In this document: in pieces, positions 54,184 to 61,574 of the stretch | Numbering within the stretch: the first letter of the stretch is position 1 | How the letters are laid out: the number at the start of each line of letters is the position of its first letter | DNA from: Kamptonema formosum PCC 10802 | GTDB taxonomy: Bacteria; Cyanobacteriota; Cyanobacteriia; Cyanobacteriales; Oscillatoriaceae | Assembly: GCF_000332335.1 (NCBI RefSeq) | Contig: NZ_KB235948.1 | Coordinates: 805,783 to 869,782 of the forward strand | Direction of reading: 5' to 3' | DNA length: 64,000 bases | Translations under genes and position numbers: made by a program | Notes under the pieces: generated by a model | Database searches by the model: none | Seen by the model: only the letters and a program-made list of their open reading frames with translations | What the model was told of the DNA's origin: nothing

Positions 54184-55779
54184 GTGGCTCAGAGAACCCC
54201 CATTCGGAGATTTTTGTCGGCAGTACCCTCAAAGCCTGCGTCTGGCGAGACGCCAAAGGAGCAGCCTTCTGAAAGCGCTCCCATCCCGCCAGGAGCCTTG
54301 TCGCGCCGCCGGCGGGAGCGCCAGCCCCAAAAAAGCCAGCAGGGCGGACAGCCGCCCCAAAACCAGCAACAGCTCAGACCGCCGGCAGAGCGAACCGGCC
54401 CGCCGGGATCTGAGTTGCCCCACGCTGACAGGGCCAACCGCCGCAGCCGGCGTCAGCCGGCACCGCCACCCGAATCCCGACGCCGCCCGGCTCAGCCGGA
54501 AATGCTCAACCTGCGCCAGTTCCCCCTGAACAGCCCCCCCGATGCCGGCTTCGGCAGGGGGAGCAGCACCCCCACACCAGGAGCGCTGCCCCCCAGATCG
54601 CGCCCGGATGGTAATTTAAATGGGCAATCTAGCCCGCAGGCTGGAGCTGGCCGCCGCAGCCGGAAAGCAGCTCGCCCCAATCCCAGCCAAACGCCGGTGC
54701 AGCTAAATCCCCAAAATTCTGTCTCGGGACTGGCCAGATCCCCCCGAAAAGCACCGGCTCGCCAGACAGAGAAGTCCACCTCGCCGCTGGTGTACGGTTT
54801 GCGCCTGCTGATTCTGGGGGTGGGAATTGGGGTGATTGCCGGCACGCTGCTGTCGATGTTCGATCCCGCCAGCCGCTATTCGGGGGCGGTTTCTGACACA
54901 TCCGGCAGCCAGCCCCAGCAGGAAGCCGCTAAGGAGGCGAGCGCAGTAGCGGCAGCAACCGCCGCGCCGGCGTTTCAGCTGACAGCGGAACTGACCGATT
55001 TGAAGATGCAACTGCAAGCCCTGGCAGCGCAAAATCCCGATCTGGCGGCGGGAGCTTTTTTCGCCGATCTCGATACCGGCGCTTATATTGACCTGAATGG
55101 CTCCCAAGCCTTACCCGCTGCCAGTACGATTAAGCTGCCGATTCTGATAGCTTTCTTCCAGGATGTGGATGCCGGTAAAATCAGCCTCGAAGAGCCCCTG
55201 ACACTGCGGGAAGAGGATATCGCTGAAGGCTCCGGCGATATGCAGTACGACAATCCAGGCCGGAGTTACACCGCCCTGGAAACCGCCACCAAGATGATTG
55301 CGATCAGCGACAACACCGCTACCAATATGCTGATTGAGCGTTTGGGCGGCGCGGAAACCCTCAACCAGCGATTTGCCTCTTGGGGCTTGACAGAAACGGC
55401 AATTCGCAATAAACTTCCTGATTTGGAAGGGACGAACACCACCAGTCCCAAGGATCTGGGGAATTTGATGGCGCAGGTGAATCAGGGCGAGCTGGTGTCG
55501 CTGCGCAGCCGCGACCGCCTGCTGGGGATTATGCAGCGCACCGAGAATAATACCTTGCTGCCCCAAGGACTGGGAGAGGGAGCCACGATTGCCCACAAGA
55601 CCGGCACGATTGCCTCTATGCTGGGTGACGCCGGCATCGTGGATTTGCCCACCGGCAAGCGCTACATTGCCGCTGTCATGGTCAAGCGCCCCGACAATGA
55701 CCCCCGCGCCGAGGAGCTGATCCGCCAGTTTTCCCGCAAGGTTTACCTGTATTTCAGCAATCCCGGAGGCAAGTCCTAG
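54184..55779 (+). CDS. Membrane-anchored serine beta-lactamase-like protein
   Basis: 531 aa. Residues 1-195 are low-complexity Pro/Arg/Gln/Ser, probably disordered and cytosolic; a membrane helix (LRLLILGVGIGVIAGTLLSM, about 206-225) follows. The exported class-A beta-lactamase-like domain (about 265-525) keeps S-x-x-K (STIK near 313-316), SDN (near 373-375) and KTG (470-472). The Glu of the omega loop expected for true lactamases is not obvious. It may be a beta-lactamase, or a D,D-peptidase-like enzyme acting on murein. GTG start at 54184, seven bases after AAAGGAG. Neighbours are unrelated. Confidence 0.87.
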   Translation: MAQRTPIRRFLSAVPSKPASGETPKEQPSESAPIPPGALSRRRRERQPQKSQQGGQPPQNQQQLRPPAERTGPPGSELPHADRANRRSRRQPAPPPESRRRPAQPEMLNLRQFPLNSPPDAGFGRGSSTPTPGALPPRSRPDGNLNGQSSPQAGAGRRSRKAARPNPSQTPVQLNPQNSVSGLARSPRKAPARQTEKSTSPLVYGLRLLILGVGIGVIAGTLLSMFDPASRYSGAVSDTSGSQPQQEAAKEASAVAAATAAPAFQLTAELTDLKMQLQALAAQNPDLAAGAFFADLDTGAYIDLNGSQALPAASTIKLPILIAFFQDVDAGKISLEEPLTLREEDIAEGSGDMQYDNPGRSYTALETATKMIAISDNTATNMLIERLGGAETLNQRFASWGLTETAIRNKLPDLEGTNTTSPKDLGNLMAQVNQGELVSLRSRDRLLGIMQRTENNTLLPQGLGEGATIAHKTGTIASMLGDAGIVDLPTGKRYIAAVMVKRPDNDPRAEELIRQFSRKVYLYFSNPGGKS

Positions 55780-55798
55780 TCTTGCGGGGTGATTCAGG

Positions 55799-55860
55799 CG
55801 CAGCACAGGCCAGAGCGCCTGTGCTGTCCTTTTGGGACAGGCGGGACGCCTGTCCTACGT
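55799..55860. repeat. Two R2-type hairpins in tandem
   Basis: GCGCAGCACAGGCCAGAGCG with GCCTGTGCTG, then GGGACAGGCGGGACGCCTGT; both in the spacer between the convergent beta-lactamase-like and obgE genes, where they may act as transcript ends. Confidence 0.6.
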
Positions 55861-55885
55861 CTTTCTGGGGCGATTCGGAACGCTC

Positions 55886-56905
55886 TCACGCGGCGCTCGC
55901 TGCAACCGCCATTTCGTCGAGGGTTTGCCAAATCTGCTGCAACACCGGCTCCAACCCGATTCGCGCCACCGCAGAAATTAGGAAAACTGGGGATTGACTT
56001 ATTTGCTCAATTGTGCTTCGGATTTTCTCCACATCCTCGCTCTCTATATCCACGGCATCGATTTTATTGAGGGCGACGATTTGAGGCCGGTCCGCCAGCC
56101 CCCGTCCATAAGCGCCCAACTCATCCTGAATCGTCTGGAAATCAGCAACGGGATCTTCGCTGGTGGCGTCAACCAGGTGGAGCAGCACGCGAGTGCGCTC
56201 AATGTGGCGCAGGAACTCGTGTCCGAGACCGGCACCCGAGTGAGCGCCGGCAATCAGTCCGGGGATATCAGCAAAAACTGTACCGTCGCCGCTGGGTTTG
56301 CGCACCACGCCCAAATTTGGCACTAATGTGGTGAAGGGGTAGTCGGCGATTTTCGGTCGCGCCGCCGAGAGTACGGAAATCAGCGTCGATTTGCCGGCAT
56401 TGGGTTTGCCAATAATCCCCACCTCCGCCAGCAGTTTTAATTCCAGGCGCAACCGCCGCACTTCTCCGGGAAGTCCGGGGAGAGCGTACTCAGGGGCGCG
56501 GTTGCTATTGCTGAGGAAGTGTTTGTTGCCCAAACCGCCTTTGCCGCCTTTGGCCACACAGAGAGTTTGGCCGGGCTCAACGAGATCGCCAAGAAGTTCG
56601 CCGGTGCCGGCATCGCAAACGGCGGTGCCGCAGGGAACTTGGACAAGCCGGTCGTCACCGTTCGCGCCGGTGCGATTGTTTGGCCCGCCCCGCAGGCCAT
56701 CATCCGCCTTGAACTGGTGGGAGTACATGAAGTCCAGCAGCGTTTGCAGATTGGACGACGCCTGGAGAATCACAGAGCCGCCCTTTCCGCCATTCCCACC
56801 GGCAGGTCCGCCCGCCGGCACATATTTTTCCCGCAAAAAGGCGACAATCCCGTCACCGCCTTTGCCGGCTTGCACTTCAATTTCAGCTAAATCGATAAAT
56901 TTCAT
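55886..56905 (-). CDS. obgE: Obg-family GTPase
   Basis: 339 aa. Essential GTPase that associates with the 50S ribosomal subunit and links ribosome assembly to growth state. The Gly-rich Obg domain (1-158) shows [20 protein letters not shown] and [11 protein letters not shown]. The G domain (159-330) has [31 protein letters not shown] and SAV motifs. The C-terminal OCT domain found in some homologues is absent, as is usual in cyanobacteria. ATG at 56905. Monocistronic. Confidence 0.97.
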   Translation of the reverse strand: MKFIDLAEIEVQAGKGGDGIVAFLREKYVPAGGPAGGNGGKGGSVILQASSNLQTLLDFMYSHQFKADDGLRGGPNNRTGANGDDRLVQVPCGTAVCDAGTGELLGDLVEPGQTLCVAKGGKGGLGNKHFLSNSNRAPEYALPGLPGEVRRLRLELKLLAEVGIIGKPNAGKSTLISVLSAARPKIADYPFTTLVPNLGVVRKPSGDGTVFADIPGLIAGAHSGAGLGHEFLRHIERTRVLLHLVDATSEDPVADFQTIQDELGAYGRGLADRPQIVALNKIDAVDIESEDVEKIRSTIEQISQSPVFLISAVARIGLEPVLQQIWQTLDEMAVAASAA

Positions 56906-56975
56906 AACTTTAACTTAGAAATTTTTATCTTTCCCTCGTTTGCCTCGTTTCCCTCGGACAGAGTTTCTGATATCA

Positions 56976-57010
56976 GAGAAACCGGGTTTCTTTAAGAAAT
57001 CCGGTTTCTC
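56976..57010. repeat. AAACCGGGTTTCTTT hairpin (family R1 core)
   Basis: GAGAAACCGGGTTTCTTTAA with partner AAATCCGGTTTCTC. A strong stem between obgE start and the Mo-nitro_C stop. Confidence 0.6.
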
Positions 57011-57033
57011 TATCAGTTTCCCCGCCGGCTTAT

Positions 57034-57747
57034 TTAAATGTAGGGCGACACATCCTCACCGCACTTATCCGCCAAATAGGAGAGGGAGCGGAAGCGCAAA
57101 CCCACCAGCTGGTCGTAGAGAGGGTTCAGCTTGCACAGGGGGGGGATGTGCACGACTTTGTGGCCAAATAGCTTAATATCCCGCTCAAACGGGCACTGCG
57201 GCGGAATCATTTTGCACAAAAATCGCGCCAGCCTCGGATCGTGAATATCCAGACCGTCTAGCCAGTGGCGCACGGGTTCCAGCGGATCGAGGTGAGGTTT
57301 TTTGGGGGCCGGTTGCGCCACCGGCACCAGTTGAGCGGCAGTTCCTGTATCTGAATGTTTGTCCTCAACTTCGACGCGAGCGCACAGGGTGTAGCGCAGC
57401 GCCTCCAGCGCTTCCACTTTCACTCCTAACGCCTCACAAAACTGGTGCAATTTTGCATCTTCGCTGTCCGAATACACCCCATCCGCCACAGCCACCATCA
57501 CCGCTGTTCTCAAGAAATTCTCTGCCATGCGCCGGTCAGAGCCCAAACCGGCAGCTAACTCTTCACCAGAAATCTGCTCAAATGACCCCAAATCCACTTG
57601 GGGAGCTAATTCTTCCTGAGTCAGCTCCGCAATCAAGACCTGCTCTTCTGGATCGAAGTGTCCGTCTGCCCAAGCGATGGTTAGCAATCCGCGCAGCCAG
57701 ACAGAAATTTGCTCGCTCGTCAGGGGAGATTGAACTACACCAGTCAT
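57034..57747 (-). CDS. TerB-like / Mo-dependent nitrogenase C-terminus domain protein
   Basis: 237 aa. The first 125 residues are an all-helical TerB-like module (GLLTIAWADGHFDPEEQVLI and VAVADGVYSDSEDAKLHQFC, each with an acidic loop). The end (about 158-237) is the Pfam domain named for the C-terminus of Mo-dependent nitrogenase: LDIHDPRLARFLCKMIPPQC, FERDIKLFGHKVVHIPPLCK and NPLYDQLVGLRFRSLSYLAD. Despite the name these proteins are common in non-fixing cyanobacteria and are not nitrogenase subunits; the role is unknown. The paired acidic loops may bind metal. ATG at 57747. No nif genes nearby. Confidence 0.88.
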   Translation of the reverse strand: MTGVVQSPLTSEQISVWLRGLLTIAWADGHFDPEEQVLIAELTQEELAPQVDLGSFEQISGEELAAGLGSDRRMAENFLRTAVMVAVADGVYSDSEDAKLHQFCEALGVKVEALEALRYTLCARVEVEDKHSDTGTAAQLVPVAQPAPKKPHLDPLEPVRHWLDGLDIHDPRLARFLCKMIPPQCPFERDIKLFGHKVVHIPPLCKLNPLYDQLVGLRFRSLSYLADKCGEDVSPYI

Positions 57748-58153
57748 GAGAATTGTACCTGTTGAGTGTCTGCTGTTTCAAAAAAACTGGAAACCTTTCC
57801 CGCGTTTTTGTTTGTGGGTTTTCCCCACTGGGATAGCTGCATCCCCCGCGCCTGCGACTTTAAGGAGCCGCGCTTAAATTTTTTTCTGATTTTACCACTG
57901 TTTGTTAGAAATCGCCAACCCGGATTCGAGGCTGAAATTTATCTTAGCTTCTGGCCCTCGGACAGTACAGCCGGCACCCCAAGCCCCGATTTATCGCGGT
58001 TCTCAGTTGGGTGAAGTACGCCCTAGAACCCCGGGTTCTTTAAGAAACCGGGTTTCTCAGTCCCACACGAATATGAAAACCTCTATATTTACACCGCTGA
58101 AAGCCACCGGCTGTAAACTGAGATCCTGAGCCCTTGCGCAGGAGGAGAGGTCT
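57748..58153. other. Divergent spacer with R1 element
   Basis: 406 bases: R1 element at 57992-58087 and, at the right end, the AGGAGGAGAGG ribosome-binding site of the next gene. No gene. Confidence 0.55.
57992..58087 (-). mobile_element. MITE-like element, family R1, copy 5
   Basis: 96 bp in reverse orientation: TATCGCGGTTCTCAGTTGGG at the left, hairpin GGGTTCTTTAAGAAACCGGG in the middle, CAGTCCCACACGAATATGAA and CTCTATA at the right. Aligns end to end with the reverse complement of 39193-39289. Confidence 0.75.
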
Positions 58154-58522
58154 GTGACGCCTCAAGAGTTTTGTTTGTTGGTTATCTCGATTCTAACGAG
58201 CGCTGTGGGGCAATTTTTCCTGAAATCCGGCGCATTGAAGATCGGAAAATCCCACACCGGCAATTTGGCCGGCTTTCTGGCGGGCGCGATAGCCAGCCCA
58301 GAACTGGTAGCTGGCCTCGCTTGCTACGGTTTGGGGGTCGTCGCCTATATTTTGCTGCTCTCTCGCGTGAAACTCAGCGTTGCCGGGCCGGCGCTCGCCT
58401 CGGGCTACGTTTTTTCCGTTCTCCTCGGCTACTTCGCATTTGGGGAAGCCATTCCCCTCAAGCGCGTCTTGGGTTTGGGTTTGATTGTTTTCGGGGTGAT
58501 CTTAGTGCTGTGGAAAGAGTAA
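58154..58522 (+). CDS. Small EamA/SMR-like four-helix membrane protein
   Basis: 122 aa with four predicted helices: LLVISILTSAVGQFFLKSGA, an ELVAGLACYGLGVVAYILLL segment, LSVAGPALASGYVFSVLLGY and RVLGLGLIVFGVILVL. Half-size members of the drug/metabolite transporter superfamily work as dimers; GQFFLKSGAL resembles the first helix of undecaprenyl-phosphate-linked sugar flippases (ArnE/ArnF type) and EamA proteins. Start GTG at 58154 with AGGAGGAGAGG immediately before it, so translation should be strong. Substrate unknown. Confidence 0.82.
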   Translation: MTPQEFCLLVISILTSAVGQFFLKSGALKIGKSHTGNLAGFLAGAIASPELVAGLACYGLGVVAYILLLSRVKLSVAGPALASGYVFSVLLGYFAFGEAIPLKRVLGLGLIVFGVILVLWKE

Positions 58523-58527
58523 CCTTT

Positions 58528-58593
58528 AATTATAACTTAAAAATTAAAAACTCAGGAGGGAGTTCTGAAATTTTTAATTTTTAAGTTATAATT
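58528..58593. terminator. Bidirectional terminator: perfect 23-bp AT-rich inverted repeat
   Basis: Arm 58528-58550 (AATTATAACTTAAAAATTAA then AAA) is matched exactly by 58571-58593, with a 20-nt loop CTCAGGAGGGAGTTCTGAAA. It fills the 77-bp gap between two convergent genes. The AT-rich stem is unusual for a terminator and might also be the remnant of a mobile element end. Confidence 0.65.
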
Positions 58594-58599
58594 TTGCCC

Positions 58600-59709
58600 T
58601 CACTGGCGTCTGTAAAGCAGCCACCGCAATTCCATCGGCGGTTCCCCACGGAGGACAGGGAACAAATCCCGACCGGTCGCCCACTGGTTGAACCAGCCGG
58701 TGGGAGGCCAAGCTTCTGCCGGCAGGTGCTGGCGCTCATATTCAAACACCGATTCATCGGAGACGAGTTCCAGGGGCAAGCCAAGGGTGGCGTCGGCCAA
58801 CTCGGCGCGGGTGAAAATGCTGGACCAGGCCAGTTCAGACATCTCCCTGACGAGCTGGCTGGGATCGTAATCTTCTGCGGCGAGAAAGGTGTTAAACAGT
58901 AACAGTCCGCCCGGACGGAGGGTGACGCACATTTTAGCCAGCATTTGTTTCAGCTGCTGGACACTGCGAAAATGAGAGACGACCTCGACGGCGATGGCCA
59001 GTTTGTAGTGAGCCGGTGGCAGCGGAAGGTTGGGGTTGAGGATGTTAGCTTGAGTCACCATCACCGGCAATCCCTCGATTTGCACAGCAGAAAGCAGTTG
59101 CTGAGCCAGTGCCGGCGCTAGCTCGACAGTCTGAACGGGATGGCCCAGCCGTGCTAGCGGCAGGGTATTTCTGCCGGTGCCGGCTCCCACATCCAAAATC
59201 GCTGCGGTTTTGGGATCGCCGAGTTCAGCCGCCACGGCCATCACCTTGGCGTCGGGATGGCTGCCAAACAGAGGCGGCTCGCGGGTTTCAGTCCACTTCT
59301 TGTACTGGTCTGCCAGTGAGGAAGGGAGAACTGAGACGCTTACAGTTAAACGAACCGTCGGGAAGGAAGGGTACTTTTCTGACTCGTAGCGAACAATCAA
59401 CCGGGAGTGGGGCGACGCCCGAAACCCTTCCTCAAGCTTGCGGGCGAGCAACTGGCGCAATTGCGCCAGTTCCTTTTCCGACCAGCTTTTGCCCATTGTG
59501 GAGAACAGCAGTGTCAGGCGCTGCATGTAATTGTCTGTCAGTGCTGGCGCACAAGGCAGGGAGAGTTCGCCACGGCCAACAATCCAAGAATCAATTCTTT
59601 TTGAGAGGGCGAGCTCGATGGTGGTGGAATCGGCTCTGTCCGGCTGTTCCATCCCAGACGGAGAGTTTTCAGAAGATGCGGAAGATGCCTGCAATAGATC
59701 CATAAGCAA
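58600..59709 (-). CDS. Class I SAM-dependent methyltransferase
   Basis: 369 aa. The methyltransferase domain (about 160-300) has the SAM loop AAILDVGAGTGRNTLPLARL, the acidic VQTVELAPALAQQ end of strand 2 and a later LRPGGLLLFNTFLA. An N-terminal region of about 150 residues (SWIVGRGELSLPCAPALTDN onward) is not recognised and may bind the substrate; the C-terminus has several aromatic residues. Substrate unknown. ATG at 59709. Convergent with the small transporter. Confidence 0.82.
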   Translation of the reverse strand: MLMDLLQASSASSENSPSGMEQPDRADSTTIELALSKRIDSWIVGRGELSLPCAPALTDNYMQRLTLLFSTMGKSWSEKELAQLRQLLARKLEEGFRASPHSRLIVRYESEKYPSFPTVRLTVSVSVLPSSLADQYKKWTETREPPLFGSHPDAKVMAVAAELGDPKTAAILDVGAGTGRNTLPLARLGHPVQTVELAPALAQQLLSAVQIEGLPVMVTQANILNPNLPLPPAHYKLAIAVEVVSHFRSVQQLKQMLAKMCVTLRPGGLLLFNTFLAAEDYDPSQLVREMSELAWSSIFTRAELADATLGLPLELVSDESVFEYERQHLPAEAWPPTGWFNQWATGRDLFPVLRGEPPMELRWLLYRRQ

Positions 59710-60142
59710 GGGCAGGTGGCTGACGGTGAGTTTTAGCTAAACGATGGCCCAACTCGATAAGTGAGAGCGCGTTTATAATTTCAATCCCGTTTCCAAAGAT
59801 TCAGCTGGCCAAAAATCATCCGCTCCTACCCCCTGCTGAAATCATTGTCGCATTCATTTGGGCTTCTTTGCACAACGGGGATGCTCCCCAATGTTAAACG
59901 GCAGAATAGGCGGAGGATCTCCCCCCCTGCCGGGGCGTGGCGGGACGCGCCCCCACAAAAGGGGAGAAGATCGGCCCCAGTAGGGGCGGCTGCATAGTGG
60001 CCGCCCCCAGGCCGGCGGAGACTGCCCTTTCAGGGCATCGCTGTTGGGGGCCGGCTCGGGCCATGATAAAGCAAGAAGCGGATGACCTCGCTCTCATAGA
60101 AGAAAAAGGCATCCGCTTTCAGGGAATTTTTTAAACTGCGGC
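59710..60142. other. Intergenic region with R5 element
   Basis: 433 bases: R5 element (59779-59889), a GC-rich stretch (59890-60060) and an inverted repeat AAGCGGATG (60076-60084) / CATCCGCTT (60110-60118) just beyond the PSRP-3 stop that may end its transcript. No gene. Confidence 0.5.
59779..59889 (+). mobile_element. 111-bp dispersed element (family R5), well preserved copy
   Basis: Starts TTTCAATCCCGTTTCCAAAG, contains GCTGGCCAAAAATCATCCGC and TGTCGCATTCATTTGGGC, ends ACGGGGATGCTCCC. Nearly identical to 41815-41928 read in reverse. Confidence 0.75.
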
Positions 60143-60442
60143 TCAGCTGCTACCGGTAAAGGTAACTTCTGGGAACTTGGTCTGAGCTTCGGACATGGGC
60201 CGCTTCCGGCCTTCCTCTTGCCAATAGTTAATGACTTCCGTAGCTTTGTTGAGCAACTCGACGCGATCGGTTTCGGAAATCCAGTGTTTGGCTTCCAGCT
60301 CATTTTTTAGCTGTTCCCAGGCATCGTTACGAGGCCAGAAAAAGTAGGAAGTCAAAGGGCTTGTCCCTTTGCCAACCACCTGGTCAACCGCCAGCGCCAC
60401 GTTTTCCTCTAGCCAGAGAACTTTGAGAATGAACTTGGACAA
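60143..60442 (-). CDS. Ycf65 / 30S ribosomal protein PSRP-3
   Basis: 99 aa. [20 protein letters not shown], then [20 protein letters not shown] and [20 protein letters not shown]. This is the Ycf65/plastid-specific ribosomal protein 3 family, found in cyanobacteria and plastids and bound to the small ribosomal subunit. Its gene is plastid-encoded in some algae. Full length, ATG at 60442. Divergent from the HAD gene, with which it shares a 149-bp spacer. Confidence 0.94.
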   Translation of the reverse strand: MSKFILKVLWLEENVALAVDQVVGKGTSPLTSYFFWPRNDAWEQLKNELEAKHWISETDRVELLNKATEVINYWQEEGRKRPMSEAQTKFPEVTFTGSS

Positions 60443-60591
60443 TCACACCTCCAGGGCAGAGCCGGGATTGTTAAAAAACTGTACAGTCTTTCAGTTTAAC
60501 ACACATTTTTGTTTTTCACCGGCACAGGGGTGAGAAAATCGCACCCCGAGATCCTGGCCACCCGCACGCCGGTGGACATCAACGCCCGAGC

Positions 60592-61500
60592 GTGGTAAAC
60601 GTAATAGAGGAAACGGTAGCTGGAAGGCGGAGGCGCATGGGGGCAGAGGGCGTGAGAGTGAATCCCGGTTTCGGGACTGAAAGAGAACCCACCACAGGAG
60701 CGAAGCCAGTCCTGGCTGTCGCGGTCTTTGACATTGACGGCGTAGTCCGCGATGTGAGCGGGTCTTACCGCCGCGCTCTAGCAGATACAGTAGAGCATTT
60801 CACCGGCGGTGGCTGCCGCCCCGATCAGGCGGACATCGACCGGCTGAAATCGGAAGGCATCTGGAACAACGACTGGCACGCTTCCCGCGAATTAATTTAC
60901 CGCTACTTCGAGGCGCAAGGCCAGCCGCGAGCGCAAATTGCCCTGGACTACGACGCCCTCGTCGCTTTTTTCCAATCCCGCTATCGCGGCACAGACCCAA
61001 TACACTGGAACGGGTACATCTGTCAAGAGCCTTTGCTGTTGCAGCCGGCCTATTTGCAGGGGCTGACGGCGGCGGGGATTCCTTGGGGCTTTTTCAGCGG
61101 TGCCACGCGGGGATCTGCGACCTATGTGCTGGAAGGACGCCTGGGGTTGAAGTCGCCGGTGCTCGTGGCGATGGAGGACGCCCCAGAAAAGCCTGACCCC
61201 ACCGGTTTGTTAATAGCGGTGCTGCACCTCGAAGAGGGACAGCCGGCGAACTCGGATACGCCGGTGATCTATCTCGGAGACACCGTAGCTGACATGCACA
61301 CTGTCCTGAAAGCCCAGCAGCTGCACCCGTCTCGCCGGTGGATTGGGGTCGGAGTTTTGCCGCCCCACGCACAGGAAACACCGGCACGTCAGGATGCCTA
61401 TGCTGCTACCCTGCGGGGTGCCGGTGCTGTTGCCGTCTTGAGCAATGTCGAGGAACTCACGCCCCAGCTGATTGAGCAGTTGGTTATGGCCAAGGGCTAG
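60592..61500 (+). CDS. HAD-superfamily phosphatase-like protein (TIGR01548 type)
   Basis: 302 aa from the earliest GTG; the conserved part starts near residue 38 (KPVLAVAVFDIDGVVRDVSG). Motif I FDIDGVVRDV has the nucleophile Asp47 and Asp49. Motif II lies in WGFFSGATRGSATYVLE, motif III Lys in EDAPEKPDPTGLL and motif IV in YLGDTVADM. It matches the HAD family around histidinol-phosphate-related or IGPD-fused proteins of cyanobacteria and algae; substrate unproven. The true start is uncertain: ATG 60637 or GTG 60651 would also keep the domain whole. The stop lies 74 bp before the first unit of the 98-bp tandem array. Confidence 0.85.
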   Translation: MVNVIEETVAGRRRRMGAEGVRVNPGFGTEREPTTGAKPVLAVAVFDIDGVVRDVSGSYRRALADTVEHFTGGGCRPDQADIDRLKSEGIWNNDWHASRELIYRYFEAQGQPRAQIALDYDALVAFFQSRYRGTDPIHWNGYICQEPLLLQPAYLQGLTAAGIPWGFFSGATRGSATYVLEGRLGLKSPVLVAMEDAPEKPDPTGLLIAVLHLEEGQPANSDTPVIYLGDTVADMHTVLKAQQLHPSRRWIGVGVLPPHAQETPARQDAYAATLRGAGAVAVLSNVEELTPQLIEQLVMAKG

Positions 61501-61574
61501 TGGGTAATTTGTCAGCTAATGGGCAGCCCAATGGCCGGTAGTGCCTGAGCGGAAAAAATTGTCTGCCCAATGGT
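61501..61574. other. Left flank of the tandem array with seed-like motifs
   Basis: Contains GCCCAATGGCC (about 61524) and GCCCAATGG (61563-61572) before the first full unit. The same CCAATGG heptamer occurs twice per unit of the array. Otherwise unrelated to the unit. Confidence 0.6.

Noticed and set aside
57034..57747. Nitrogenase subunit
   Set aside because: The domain is only named after a nitrogenase C-terminus; there are no nif genes and the protein is not a nitrogenase.
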